Shown here: positions 35,401 through 46,450 of the stretch, piece after piece
Position numbering within the stretch: position 1 is the first letter of the stretch
How the letters are laid out: each line of letters opens with the position of its first letter
From: Atkinsonella hypoxylon
Taxonomy: Eukaryota > Ascomycota > Sordariomycetes > Hypocreales > Clavicipitaceae
NCBI GenBank assembly: GCA_000729835.1
Contig: JFHB01000173.1
Location: 1 to 64,000, forward strand
Reading direction: 5' to 3'
Length of the DNA stretch: 64,000 nt
Notes under the pieces: generated by a model
Seen by the model: only the letters and a program-made list of their open reading frames with translations
The model's database searches: none
What the model was told of the DNA's origin: nothing
Made by a program: the position numbers and the translations under genes

Positions 35401-37710
35401 TAGCTAAAAGAACTATTCCTAGTAGACTTTTAGCTACGCTAGGTTCTAATGTATATCTAATATACATCCCCTCTAAACGAGCTGTTATAAAGACTAGCTT
35501 CGTTAAAATTATAGAAGGAATAGGTCCTATTTTATAGGGTATCCCTAAGGTTCCTATTAGTTCTATAGTGGATAATCCTTTAGAGGGAGAAATCAATAAC
35601 TAGCAATTATTAGATAATTATACTCCTAAGTATCCTTATCTTAGTTATCTAGATGTGCTGAATTATCCACTAGAACCTGTAGATTAAGCTCTTCTACTAA
35701 GCAACCCTATAGAAGCTGTAGAGGCCCCTAAAGCCCCTATATCTATAGAAGCCCCTTAGGCTAATATAGAACCTATAGAAGCTGAAGCTAAATCTATTAA
35801 TGCTAATGCTATAGATTTAGATAGAGATATATTTTCCTTAATTAAGGATCTATACTTTAAGGCAAGAACTAAAGCAGCTATTACTTCTAATAGTAATAAG
35901 GATAAACTTCCTAACACGTAGAAGCAAGCCCTAAAAAGCTCTACTAAGCAGCATTAGATAGAAGCTACCTATAGTGAATTTAAGCAGCTATTAGCTGCTA
36001 GAACCTTTAAATTTATAGGGAAAGACTAAGTACCTAAGGGCTAAAGAGTTCTAAAGAATAGGCTTGTTTATAGGCTTAAAAAGGATAAAGAAAATAATTC
36101 TATTAAATATAAGGCCCGCCTTGTTGCTAAGGGATTTATGCAAATAGAAGGTTAAGACTATCTAGAGACCTTTGCTGTAACTAGTATTCCTCCTAGCTAG
36201 CGTATATTATTAGCTCTTGCAGCTTTTAATAACTAGGAAGTTAAGTAAATCAACTTTATAGAAGCGTTTTTAAATAGCAAGCTAAAGGAAGCTATTTATA
36301 TAGAAATCCTAGATAGATTCGTTGAATTTGCAGAAGCAACGCCATTAGTAGCTAAGCTACTAAAAAGCTGTAATTACAAGCCCTCTAAAGAGCAGGTAAT
36401 TAAGCTAGAAAAATCCCTCTATAGTCTAAAGTAAAGTCCTAGAGAATAGCAGCAAATTCTAACAGAATTACTTCAAAAGCATAGATTTAAACCTCTTATA
36501 TTAAACCCAGCAGTCTTTTATAACCTAGCTACATCTACATATATTGCTACTTATATAGATAACTGTCTTCTAATTAGGCCTAATTTACAATATATTAATA
36601 AGCTTAAAAAGCTACTAAATTAAGCCTATCTAATAGAAGATAGAGGACCAGTAGAATTCTTTCTAGGCGTTTAAATTACCCGTAATAGGTCTAAAAGGTC
36701 TATTAAAATCCATTAATCTTAATACATCCTTAAAGCCCTAGAAAGATTCAATATGCTAGATGCTAAGCTAGCTTCTATCCCTATACAGCCGGGAATTCTA
36801 AAGCAACTAGTTATAAAACCTCTCTTAAAATCCAATTATAAGCTTTATTAGAGCATAATAGGCACTATAATATACCTTATGTTGCTAACTAGGGCTAATA
36901 TTGCTTTTTCCGTTCAGTGGCTATCAACCTTCCTAGCCAAGCCCTATATAGAGCATTTAAACGCCTCTAAGTACCTCCTTCAGTACTTAGGTAGTACTAG
37001 AAGCTTTACTATTGTTTATAAGCGTTCTAGTCTACACTCTTTAGCAGGGTCTTCCTCTAAAAAGTCTTCTAATACTACTATTAGTTGTAAAGAAGTCTTA
37101 AAGACCCTCCTTAGTTATTGCAATAGCGATTTTGCTGGTGATAAAGTCTCTTCTAAATCAACCTATACTTATCTATATAAGCTAGCTAGTGGACCTATTA
37201 GCTAGAAATCGAAAAAAGCTAGTACTATTGCTCTTTCCACTTTAGAAGCAGAATCTAATGCATTATCTAAAGCTATTAGGGAATTAGAGTAGCTCTACAG
37301 CCTTTTTAAGGAGATAAAGCTACCTTTAACCCCTTCTATTCCTATTAGGTGTAATAATTAAGGCGCTATAGTTACTGCTTACAACCCAACGTTATATAGT
37401 AGGACTAAGTACACCCTTTTAAAGTTTAACTACATTAGGGAAAAGATTCGTAAAGGTATAGCTAAGGTTAGTTATATTGATACAAATTAGATGCTAGCAG
37501 ATAGCCTAACTAAGCCTCTTGCTATTTAAAAGCATCAACAATTCATTAAGTTACTAGAGCTTTCTAGCTAGCTTATAAAAGCAATAAAAACACTTAAAAA
37601 ATCGAAAAGCAACGAAAAACAGTTAAAAATCGAAAAACAACAAAAACAATCAACAACAACTAGTTATATTCAACTATAACTACCCTGGAATTGCTGGAAT
37701 TAGTTATGTT
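32433..37710 (+). pseudogene. Copia A-4 gag-pol polyprotein remnant
   Basis: One long plus-strand frame holds a Ty1/Copia polyprotein. Gag starts at 32433 with ATA for ATG; it is Ser-rich and basic, with a charged helical stretch (KKALKEARLASERVV near 32590) and a capsid-like part to about 33570, then a basic KNKKK/GRRRS tail near 33690. Protease DTGS is intact at 33927-33938. Integrase has the HH-CC zinc-binding residues (His 34728-34745, CLAC 34830-34841), a core from about 34910 and QNRLIERA near 35210. A Pro/Ala/Ile-rich linker follows (35590-35800). RT spans about 36000-36700 with YIDN at 36552-36563. RNase H runs 36850-37330, open over 36879-37205, with ALSTLEAES near 37240. Stops fall mainly on Gln or Trp positions. 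Confidence 0.92.
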
Positions 37711-37825
37711 ATTAGTTATGTTATTTAGTCCTGTTATTAGTACTGTATTTCGTTAGTTAAATCTAACTTAGATATTCTTTAAAGGAGCTAAGTTGCTTAT
37801 AGAACTAGTTACTTCTCACATTTCT

Positions 37826-37833
37826 AGAGGGAG
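37826..37833 (+). promoter_or_regulatory. Copia A-4 polypurine tract
   Basis: AGAGGGAG directly before the 3' LTR, the expected plus-strand primer for retrotransposon replication. The same sequence, reversed, follows the 3' LTRs of Copia A-1, A-2 and A-3. Confidence 0.75.
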
Positions 37834-38527
37834 TGTTAAAAATAAGCTACCCTATATAGCCTATTTTTATGCCTACTAGTTGCTCTATTACGTAACCCTT
37901 ATTAGGTCTTGTTACGTTAATTTTTAGTAGAGATATAGCTGTTACTAGATTTAAAACATCTAGAATCAACTAAGGCAAAGTTGCCTAACCTATAGTTAAC
38001 TTTAACAGCGATTTTCTCTATAACTAGTAATAGTAGAAATTCAAGAAGTATACTATTTAAAAGCTAAGAATTAGGGCTTTCTAATAATATAATTGTTAGA
38101 TAGAGTTACTTATAAGAGTTGCTTGTTATTAGTGGAATTTATTAAATTGTGCACATAGGCGTCTCGTTTATATAGCTATAAGTTGATTTTTTTGTTTTTA
38201 TTCAGTAAATCTTTTTGCGGAAATTATAAAGTAGCCTATAAGCTCCTTCTAGCGACTACAGCCTGCTAATATAGTCAGTAGGTCTATAAGGGACTGGAAA
38301 GATTTGAGATCCTACCCTCACTGTTCGTTACAGCGCTCTTAATATAAAGATACCACTATTACAGTTATCTATTGCCTCTACGTAATCTAGTACTATACAC
38401 TACAGCTTGATTTAGGCCGCTGCTGCTTCCACTACGTGATAATTGCTAGGAGCAATTACAGGTACTAAATCTAAGAGACCACTACCCTCTTAGATATCTA
38501 GTCCTGTAATCCCTATTATTTTCAATA
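37834..38527 (+). repeat. Copia A-4 3' LTR
   Basis: 694-bp LTR. The left (inner) part is mutated (TTACGTAACCC), the right (outer) part spared (GGCCGCTGCTGC, CTGTAATCCC). Confidence 0.95.
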
Positions 38528-38896
38528 GATCATAAGCTTTATCAGAGCATAATAGGCACTATAATGTACCTAATGTTGCTAACTAGGGCTGATATTGCTT
38601 TTTCCGTTCAGTGGCTATCAACCTTCCTAGCTAAGCCCTATATAGAGCACCTGAACGCCTCTAAGCACCTCCTAAGGTACTTAAGTGGTACTAGAAGCTT
38701 TGCCATTATTTATAAGCATTCTATACCACTAGGGTCTTCTTCTAAAGCTTTTAATAGCTCTATTAGTTGCAAAGAAGTACTTAAGACCCTCCTTGGTTAT
38801 TGCGATAGCGATTTTGCTAGTGATAAAGTCTCTTCTAAATCAACCTATGCTTATCTATATAAGCTAGCTGGTGGACCTATTAGCTGGAAATCGAAG
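38528..38896 (+). pseudogene. Copia A internal fragment (RNase H), cut at both ends
   Basis: A further plus-strand Copia A copy, homologous to about 36835-37208, wedged between two LTRs. Open over 38564-38902 (MYLMLLTRADIAFSVQWLST start; CDSDFASDK motif). It keeps the RNase H Asp residues (ADIAFS, DSDF) that Copia A-4 has as Asn, so it derives from a less mutated element. It lacks a leader, polypurine tract or flanking target duplication, so it is a recombination remnant rather than a normal insertion. Confidence 0.85.
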
Positions 38897-39588
38897 TGTT
38901 AAAAATAAGCTACCCTGTATAGCCTATTTTTATGCCTACTAGTTGCTCTATCACGTGACCCTCATTAGGTCTTGTTACGTTGATTTTTGGTAGAGATATC
39001 GCTGTTACTAGATGCAAAACATCTAGAATCGACTAAGGCAAAGTTGCCTAACCTATAGTTAACTTTAACAGCGATTTTCTCCACAACTAGTAATGGTAGA
39101 AATTCAAGAAGTATACTATTCGAAAGCTAAGAATTAGGGCTATCTAATAGTATAATTGTTGGATAGAGTTACTTATAAGGGTTGCTTGCTATTAGTGGAA
39201 TTTATTAAATTGTGCATATAGGTTTCTCGTTTGTATAGCTGTAAGTTGATTTTTTTGTTTTTATATAGTAAATCTTTTTGCGGAAATTATAAAGTAGCCT
39301 ATAAGCCCCTTCTAGCGACTACAGCCCGCCAATATAGTTGAAGGGTCTATAAGAGACTGGAAAGATTTAAGATCCTACCCTCACTTGTTCGTTACAGCGC
39401 TCTTAATATAAAGATACCTCTATTACAGTTATCTATTGCCTCTACGTGATCTATACTATACACTACAGCTTGATTTAGGCCGCTGCTGCTTCCACTACGT
39501 GATAATTGCTAGGAGCAATTACAGGTACTGAATATAAGAGACCACTACCCTCTTCTATCTAGTCCTGTAATCCCTATAATTTTCAATA
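38897..39588 (+). repeat. Copia A LTR in patchwork region
   Basis: 692-bp LTR, TGTTAAAAAT to TTTTCAATA. The left flank (CGAAG) is plus-strand Copia A RNase H and the right flank (AGTGT) is minus-strand Copia A gag, so the flanks do not match and the LTR sits on a rearrangement junction. Confidence 0.9.
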
Positions 39589-39930
39589 AGTGTACTACGT
39601 TGTATTTTAGCACTCTATAAATACTGCCTAACTAGAACGTTATAGGCATCTATAGGGGACTTATGCTAGCTTATAGCAGCTTAAGGTCTAGATTAGCAAC
39701 TATCTCTTATAATTATAAGGATAATAGCTTGTTCTAAATCTACTAAAGTACTAGCTATACTAGGATTATTAATAAATTAAGGGAATCCTAGTGCCCTAAA
39801 TTGAATAGTTAAAGCTTACTTCTACTGTTTAAAATTTTTAGGGCCTTTTAGCTTAGCAGCCTCTAGAATAGAGTGGACCTTCTTATTTAACTCTTTTATA
39901 GTGCCTTTATTAAAAGCAGGCAGAAAAGTA
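39589..39930 (-). pseudogene. Copia A-2 gag fragment, middle part
   Basis: Minus-strand gag matching about 8066-8410 of Copia A-1 and 61160-61515 of Copia A-3. It ends at 39930 in AAAAGTA, and the same gag continues at 52210 after Gypsy A-2. It links the left and right parts of Copia A-2. Confidence 0.85.
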
Positions 39931-40256
39931 TGACGGTCACGATCCCTCGTTATTGTTATTAGTTACCTTAATATTAAGATGTTCCGAGTTAGCCACTCTA
40001 TAGGCACTAGCTTAAGCTGCAAGACCTTAGGTCTTCTTTAGAAAAACCTTAAACTATTGCAGAATAACGTTAGACTGTTAAAGGCGCTAGATATAGCCCC
40101 ACTTTAGGGTGTTAACTCCACTAGGGTCTATTAATCTTATAGCCCTTAGGCACCTATAGAGGCTTTACCTCCTTTTTCCTCTTTTCCTCTCTATCTTAAA
40201 GTCTTTATTAATAGAGCCTAATAAGACTATTTAATCTTTCCTTTATAGCTATAATA
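39931..40256 (+). repeat. Gypsy A-2 5' LTR
   Basis: 326 bp. Starts TGACGGTCACGATCCC (spared) and ends AGCTATAATA (mutated from GGCCGTGACA). Confidence 0.92.
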
Positions 40257-41640
40257 TTACTCTAAGATTATTGTTTTTATTTACTGCTTAAGCAATAAAT
40301 AAATATAGACTTTTACCCTTTATTTTACCTATATTAGCTGTTTTAATAAGAAAAAGAATTATATAGATTTATATATATAATTACAAAAAGAACTATATAC
40401 CTAATAAGCTTTAAGACAGAAGAGCTAGAAGTTTAAGAAGATAGTTCTAAAGAACTTAAGCTTAACTTAGAAAAAGACCCTAGCTTAACGTTATTTAAGT
40501 TAGAAGATAATCCTAAAGAACCTAGATTAAAAGAAGATTAACCTAAAGCTATAGGTAAAGACTTAAAATATATAAAGGAACTCCTTTAAGTATTAGAAAA
40601 AAGTAATATTAAAATTACTTAACTAGAAAAAGAACAATAGTTTTAAAGAGAATATAGTTATAGTATAACTCTAGCTAATAGCGTTTTTAGTTTAACGTTT
40701 AAGCTAGTAGAGAAAGCTACTATTAAAGCTTTTTAACTATTTAATTCTAATAGTAATATAGATGCCCTTAACCCTTATTATAATAGAAAAGTAAAGAAAG
40801 TAAGAACTAATCCCTTAATCTTTAATAGTAAGTTAAGTAAAGGCTTTAATACCTAGGTTAATAGAGTAGCTAATAAAATCGCAGAAGATATTAAAGTCTT
40901 TAAGACTAAATACAGTTATATAAGTATTATCTATTTAGCTATATTTAGTGTTACTATTAATCTTTTAGAGTCTTAATACAGTAGAACCTTAATAAATCCC
41001 TTTAGAAACTTCACTAAAATAATTACTACTCTTACTGCTATATATTAAGACTTTAATAAAGCTATATACGCTTATAAAGCCCTTTAGGATATAGTCTATA
41101 ACCCCCTTAATAAAAATATTAATATATATATTAGTTAGATTAATAAGCTTATAGATAAGGCTAATATCCTAATAAGCAAAAGAAAGAGTATACTTTATAA
41201 GTATATCTTTACTTACCTAAACTCTACCTTATTAATAGAGTCTAAAGACCTTAACGTTAGCTATAAGGTGTTTTCTAGTTATATAGCTAATGCAGCGTTA
41301 GCTTATAAGTAAATTGTAAAGGAATACTAATAAAAGAGGAAAGAACTTAACATTAAGAAGGCCTATAAAGCTATTAAAAAGGAACCTTATTGTTCTCCTA
41401 AGACTAGTAGAAGTAACTATAAGTTACTAGAAATTAGGAATTCCTTCTGCAAAAAAGAGTAAGTATTAGCTAAAGGCTAATGCTTTAATTGTAAAGAAAA
41501 AGCTTACTTATAACTGCTCTAATAGAAAGAAGATTACTACTACTAGAAAAATAATAAAAGAAGAAAAGGATTCTTAGTCTTTTAGTTTATCTTCTAATTT
41601 AGAAAACTAGAAGCACTACTAAAAGTCTCTGCAGTAGTTA
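40257..41640 (+). pseudogene. Gypsy A-2 leader and gag
   Basis: Short leader, then a decayed gag. Between about 40390 and 41400 one frame gives charged and helical runs (for example KELNIKKAYKAIKKEPY near 41345) consistent with a Ty3/Gypsy capsid. A zinc-knuckle remnant is at 41481-41510 (CFNCKEKAY, with Tyr at the His position); its last Cys is not visible here, but the same motif in Gypsy A-1 (2082-2041) shows all four positions. The start codon is not identifiable. Closely matched by Gypsy A-1 on the other strand. Confidence 0.8.
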
Positions 41641-41649
41641 AGATACTAT

Positions 41650-42376
41650 AAGTAGCTAGAATTAGTAATAAAAACCCGAATTTATTTATAATTCCTATAT
41701 AGTTATAGTTATATAGATTGGAATTTAAGATCTAAGCTTTATATAATATAGAAGTAAATATTTTATTGCTAGTTAGCTGCTAAGTAGCTAAGTAAGCTAA
41801 GAAGTTATTAAAATAGGTTCCTAAGAAGCTATTAATGCCTATATTTCTATCTAATTATTGTAATTAAAGTGCTAGAAAAGTTACTTACTTAGTTAAAGGA
41901 ACAATAGAGCTAAATAAACAATAATTTATTAAGCAGAAGTTCTATATTGCTAATATAGGTTATAATGTTTTTATTAGTTAAGAATAGCTAGTAGCTTAGG
42001 ATGTTTAGTTATATCCCTAAAGCAAGAGAATTATATAGTTAGAGAATTAACCTAACAATATAAAGTTCTTATTAGCTATAATGCTAAACCTATAAGAGAA
42101 GAAAGTTAATTCTATAATTTAAAAAGACGCTTTATAATGCAACTAAAGAATAAACAATTAAATTAATTATAAAAAGCATTTAATTTATTAGATCCTAAAA
42201 CACTTAAATCCCTAAGAAGAGGTTACTTTAACTCTAAAGAAAAATTTAACTAAACCTCTAGTTAATATAATAGAGCTATAAGCCTAAATTAAAGCTAATC
42301 TCTATTAATTACAATAGAAGAAGTTATAGATGCCTAATAAAGCTGTTGCCTTTATTAATTAAATAGTCTTACTACC
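41650..42376 (+). pseudogene. Gypsy A-2 protease and protease-RT linker
   Basis: Continuation of pol. Open runs are short; the Asp-protease triad is not clearly visible. The region ends at the target duplication CTACC (42372-42376) and continues at 48696, where the RT begins. Assigned by position and by its reverse match to about 1150-2000 of Gypsy A-1. Confidence 0.7.
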
Positions 42377-42691
42377 TGTCGATAGACCAAGGGTCTAATT
42401 TATACTCCTTCGAGTTGGTCCTATAACCAGTTCACTAGTGCACTAGTATTTACATCAAAGAGGTTCAAATTCGGTTATCTAGGAGTTGTATCTAACTAGC
42501 AAAAGAGGCTACATTATATACCCTATTAGATGCCTTATATGCCTTAGGCATAGTGTTGTGTTAAGGGGGAATTAAGGGGTATTAGTAACCCTAATGTAAG
42601 TGGAGACTAGTGTGTAGATGCAACTAATTAGCGGTTATATCTACCTATATAGGCGCTAGAATTGCACAATAGAGTTATAACGATTCTAACA
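42377..42691 (-). repeat. Copia B 3' LTR
   Basis: 315 bp. The left part is spared (TGTCGATAGACCAAGGGTC), the right part mutated (GTGTAGATGCAACTAATTAG). Confidence 0.95.
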
Positions 42692-42699
42692 CTAGCAGT

Positions 42700-45600
42700 C
42701 TCTCTTTTTATTGTGCTAGTAGAGTAACTCTAACAGTTATAGTAATAATAAAATAGATTAAAGGAATAAATAACAATAAATCTAACATCCTTCTGCATTA
42801 ATTTGTAGGTCTCTTTACTTAGCCTTCTACCTATATATTAGCCTTATTATTGTTAATAAAGGATTTAAGAGTCTTATTTAGTGTTGCTTTTATTATTAAA
42901 TTAGCAATATTATCTTTACTGTTAATCTAACGAATTTCGTTGATTTTGCGCCTTTTGTATAATTAATGTAGCGCTATAATGTTAATTATTAATCTCTTTT
43001 CCTTTATTGTGCTAAGCTTTATAAGGTATTTATACAACAAGAATAAATTTATACAGACTACTAGTAGAATTAGTAGTATCTATAGCTGCTTTATTACTAT
43101 ATTTAATATAGTGCTAATAGTATATAATACATCTACGCCTTACACTATACTATATAGTTCTAATGTAAGCGCACTCCTTATAACTCTCTTGCTTTTAACA
43201 GAGCTATACATAATAATATTGCCTTTTATTATAAATTTAGCGTTCTCTTTATAAGCTCCTTTATTACCTAAGATAATTATATATTCTATCTAGAAGCTTA
43301 AATCTTTATTATTTATAAAGGATCTATTAATAAATATATATAATTTAGCAGAGAGAAAGTCTATTAGAATGTATTATAATCTACAGTTCTAGTTATTAAT
43401 CTGCTATTAAAGCCTCTTATTTAGCCGCTTAATATTGTTAATTGTAATATCTTGCTGTTATATAGCAACAGAAAGGTTAAATACAGCTTCTAGTTAATAG
43501 ATTGTAGCAATATATACGCTATAGGCTCTTTACTTAATGTACTATTGTTTTATTAAATCTATATTAATACTAGTAGTATTAATAGGTTAAATCCTCTTAC
43601 TTTAACCTTTCTAGCGAAGAGTTAAAGTGCTATTATTAAATTTAGTTAATATATATCTATTAAAAATTAGTAGTATTTCTGCTGTTAGGCTTTACTTTAG
43701 CTTTACAGTAAAATTAGCCTTCTGCAGTTTAGATTCCTTATAGTTAAAGAAGGTTTTATTGCTTAGTTTTAGTGTATTGTTAGTCTATATTTTAATAATT
43801 CTAAAGTAATTCTTATTGTTTAATATTAATAAGTAGGGGTTATATATTAATGTAACTATACTTAAATTGTTATAGTAGTAGCAGAAGTACATAGACTACT
43901 AATGTATACCTACTTTAGTAATTCTATATAGAGGCTTAATTACTTCTATTACTGTATTATAGGGATATAGGTGTTTAATTTAGTTAGAAAGTTATACAAT
44001 AATTAATCTATTTAAATTAGTGTTAAATTGTATATAAGCCTATATAATATTGTAGATCTATAAGATAATATTGCGTTTTTAGAGAGATAGAGCTAGTGCT
44101 ACAATTAAGCATTAACTAGCTTATTAGATTGTTAGGAATTGCGTTAAAATTAACAATTTATTGCTGTTGTTGTATCCTTAGATAACTAGTTTTAACTTCT
44201 TATATAGTAATATAGTTCCTTTTCTTTTAACTTCTTAAACTATATAAGATTTAAAGATATAGTTGTTATATATAGTAGGGTTAAATTTAATAAATTAAAA
44301 GATATCTCTAGCTAATAGTGCATTAATTTTAGCTTAGTTAAATGCTTTAAATAGAGCACCTTTTGCTATAATCTTATTGTCTTTCCTTAGTTATATAGCT
44401 AAGTTATAGTCTACTGTTTCTTTTGCAGAAAGGAAAATTTTGTTACTAGATTTATACAGTAATATATAAGTAGAATTAATATTACTACTAGGATTAGGAT
44501 TATAAGGACTACTAGTAGTTAGGCTAGAAACAGTAATATATTTATTTAGTTTATTGTTAAAAGTAGAGGAATTTTATATAGAATTAATTAGAATAGAAAG
44601 AGAGTTCTTTCTTAGTCTTCTAGAACCTCTTTTCTATATTAGGTTTAAATTAATTAGTTGTTTTACCTTTAGAGGTCTTTCTCTCTTCTTTAGTAGAATA
44701 GAATTGCTTTTAGGTAGAGATTCTATATTGCTTTTATTAGGTATAACGTTAGAAACAGTAGAATAATTGTTAGATTTATTGTTATTGTAGTAGTAAGGTT
44801 TTATAATAGTTATATAAAAACAAATAGAGCTATAAGGCATTTATATAGTGCACTTCTTGCTATCTGTAGCAAGCAGCTTATAGGGGCCTTACTAGCCTTC
44901 TTTTTTACGCTATATATACACTTCTAACTGTAGGGGCAGTAAATACATAAGTATTATATTTAAGCTATTACAGGAGGCAAGAGTATTATAAATTTATCTT
45001 TATACTAAGCACTTTTAGGCTTTATTAGTAGCTTTACGTAGAATTAAAGCTTATTGTATTACAGAAAGGCTTAGAGGTAAATTATCTATTATGTAGAGGT
45101 AGGAACTAAAGACTAATAATGTAGGCATAAGACTGTTAGGTCTAGTAGAATTATTAACAGCTTTAACAGCTATTTAAAGCTTTTAATCCTTTATAATACT
45201 AGTATTAGTGCCTAATTTATTGTTAATAATGTTGTAAGCTCTTTATAATAGGCTATAGTACTATTTAACTTTACTAATGCTGTTATAGGCTTTAATAGGA
45301 ACTTCATTAACATTAATAGACAATATTTATATATAATAGCGGAATTTAGTAGATATAAAGTTCTTTCTAGTATTATAAACTATCTAGTTAAAAGGGCCTA
45401 GATAGGTATTAATCTAGCATTCTTTTAATGCATTCTAGATGTTTTATGCTTTCTGCTTTTAAGGTTCTAGAAATTAGGCTGCTTAGAATAAGGTTGCAGA
45501 ATTAATAACGTAAAGAATAGAGCTGCTATTTAGATATATAATATTAACAATAATTTTATAGTTAAAGTTATAGTTATCTTTTAATATAAATTAAAATTAA

Positions 45601-46450
45601 CTAGGTAATTTACCGTTAAGTTAGTAGTAGTAGCAGACTTATATAATTCTATTAATAGCGTTATTATTACTAATATCTTCTTCTATATATTATAGAATCT
45701 TTATTAATTGTTGTATAGAGGGATATTTAAATTAACAATAAAGCTAATAGATTTGCTTTTTTAATAAAAAGAATGCAGCTGCTTCTATAGCTTCTAGAGT
45801 CCACTATAGATATCTCTATTTCTAGATAATAGAAACCTTTTAATTGCCTTAAATTAGTACGTTTTTAAGGTTGTTAAGCTTTATATACATCTTATCTATA
45901 TTATTAATGCTATATAGAAATAGAGTGCTTATATTAATTACATAGAATGTAATTAGGCTAAAGACTATTAAAACTATAATAAAGCCTATTAAAGTTGCTA
46001 ATTCTACGCTAAATATAATTATATAGTGTTAATTAGATAGATTTATCTTTAATAAAGGCATTTTCTTTACTAGTGCCTATACTTAGTTAATTCTAGCTGT
46101 TAATACGCCTGCTGCTTTAGTGTTAAGTAAGATACCTCTAAATATCTTACTAGAATAACGTTCTTCTAATATATAAGATAATAAATATAATAAGGGATCT
46201 ATAGGATTTAATTAATCTTCTGTAAATAGGTCTTCCTTATATAGAGTATACTAATAAGCTTCTTCCTTAAGGTTCTAGAAGATAGCTCTATTGTCTATAG
46301 TTGCAGCATTAGTAAAGAATTGTATAATTGTTAGCTAAGAAGCTTTTCCTTTATTAGCTGTATTAGATTCTTTAATAAATGCCTTACTTACATCTTAAGC
46401 ATTATTAGAACTGTTATTCTATATAGGTTTACTTAATCCTTTATAAGCCT
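42700..46450 (-). pseudogene. Copia B pol (protease, integrase, RT, RNase H)
   Basis: Minus-strand frames read, in order, protease (about 46440-46200), integrase (about 46000-45000), a linker with KSNSILLKKRERPLKVKQL (open over 44840-44634), RT and RNase H. RT runs include LVIQGYNNSNKLLILTQF near 44200 and PLYRITKVGIHQQSMYFC near 43910, and then the catalytic pair, expected as TDDT, reads TNNT at 43784-43773. RNase H ends with an LNKTLKSFINNNKANI-type tail near 42840. This is a different Copia lineage from A and C: the RT lacks a YxDD-like box and uses a TDD arrangement. Stops abound. Confidence 0.85.

Larger units (their letters stand above)
30793..38527 (+). mobile_element. Copia A-4: full-length Ty1/Copia retrotransposon on the plus strand
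   Basis: 7735 bp with 694-bp LTRs at 30793-31486 and 37834-38527, starting TGTTAAAAATAAG and ending TTTTCAATA. It is the easiest copy to read because gag-pol runs in the plus direction. The left flank is GTTAT (in the Copia C LTR) but the right flank is GATCA, inside another Copia A fragment, so no target duplication is left and the right border was probably rearranged. Confidence 0.92.

Noticed and set aside
32433..37710. Reassigned genetic code with TAA/TAG read as Gln
   Set aside because: Stops also replace Trp, occur with matching transitions at non-coding sites and LTRs, and differ between copies. RIP explains all of this.
42979..43254. 91-codon hydrophobic plus-strand frame resembling a membrane protein
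   Set aside because: Antisense to Copia B RNase H; the hydrophobic composition comes from the TpA-rich, RIP-altered bases.
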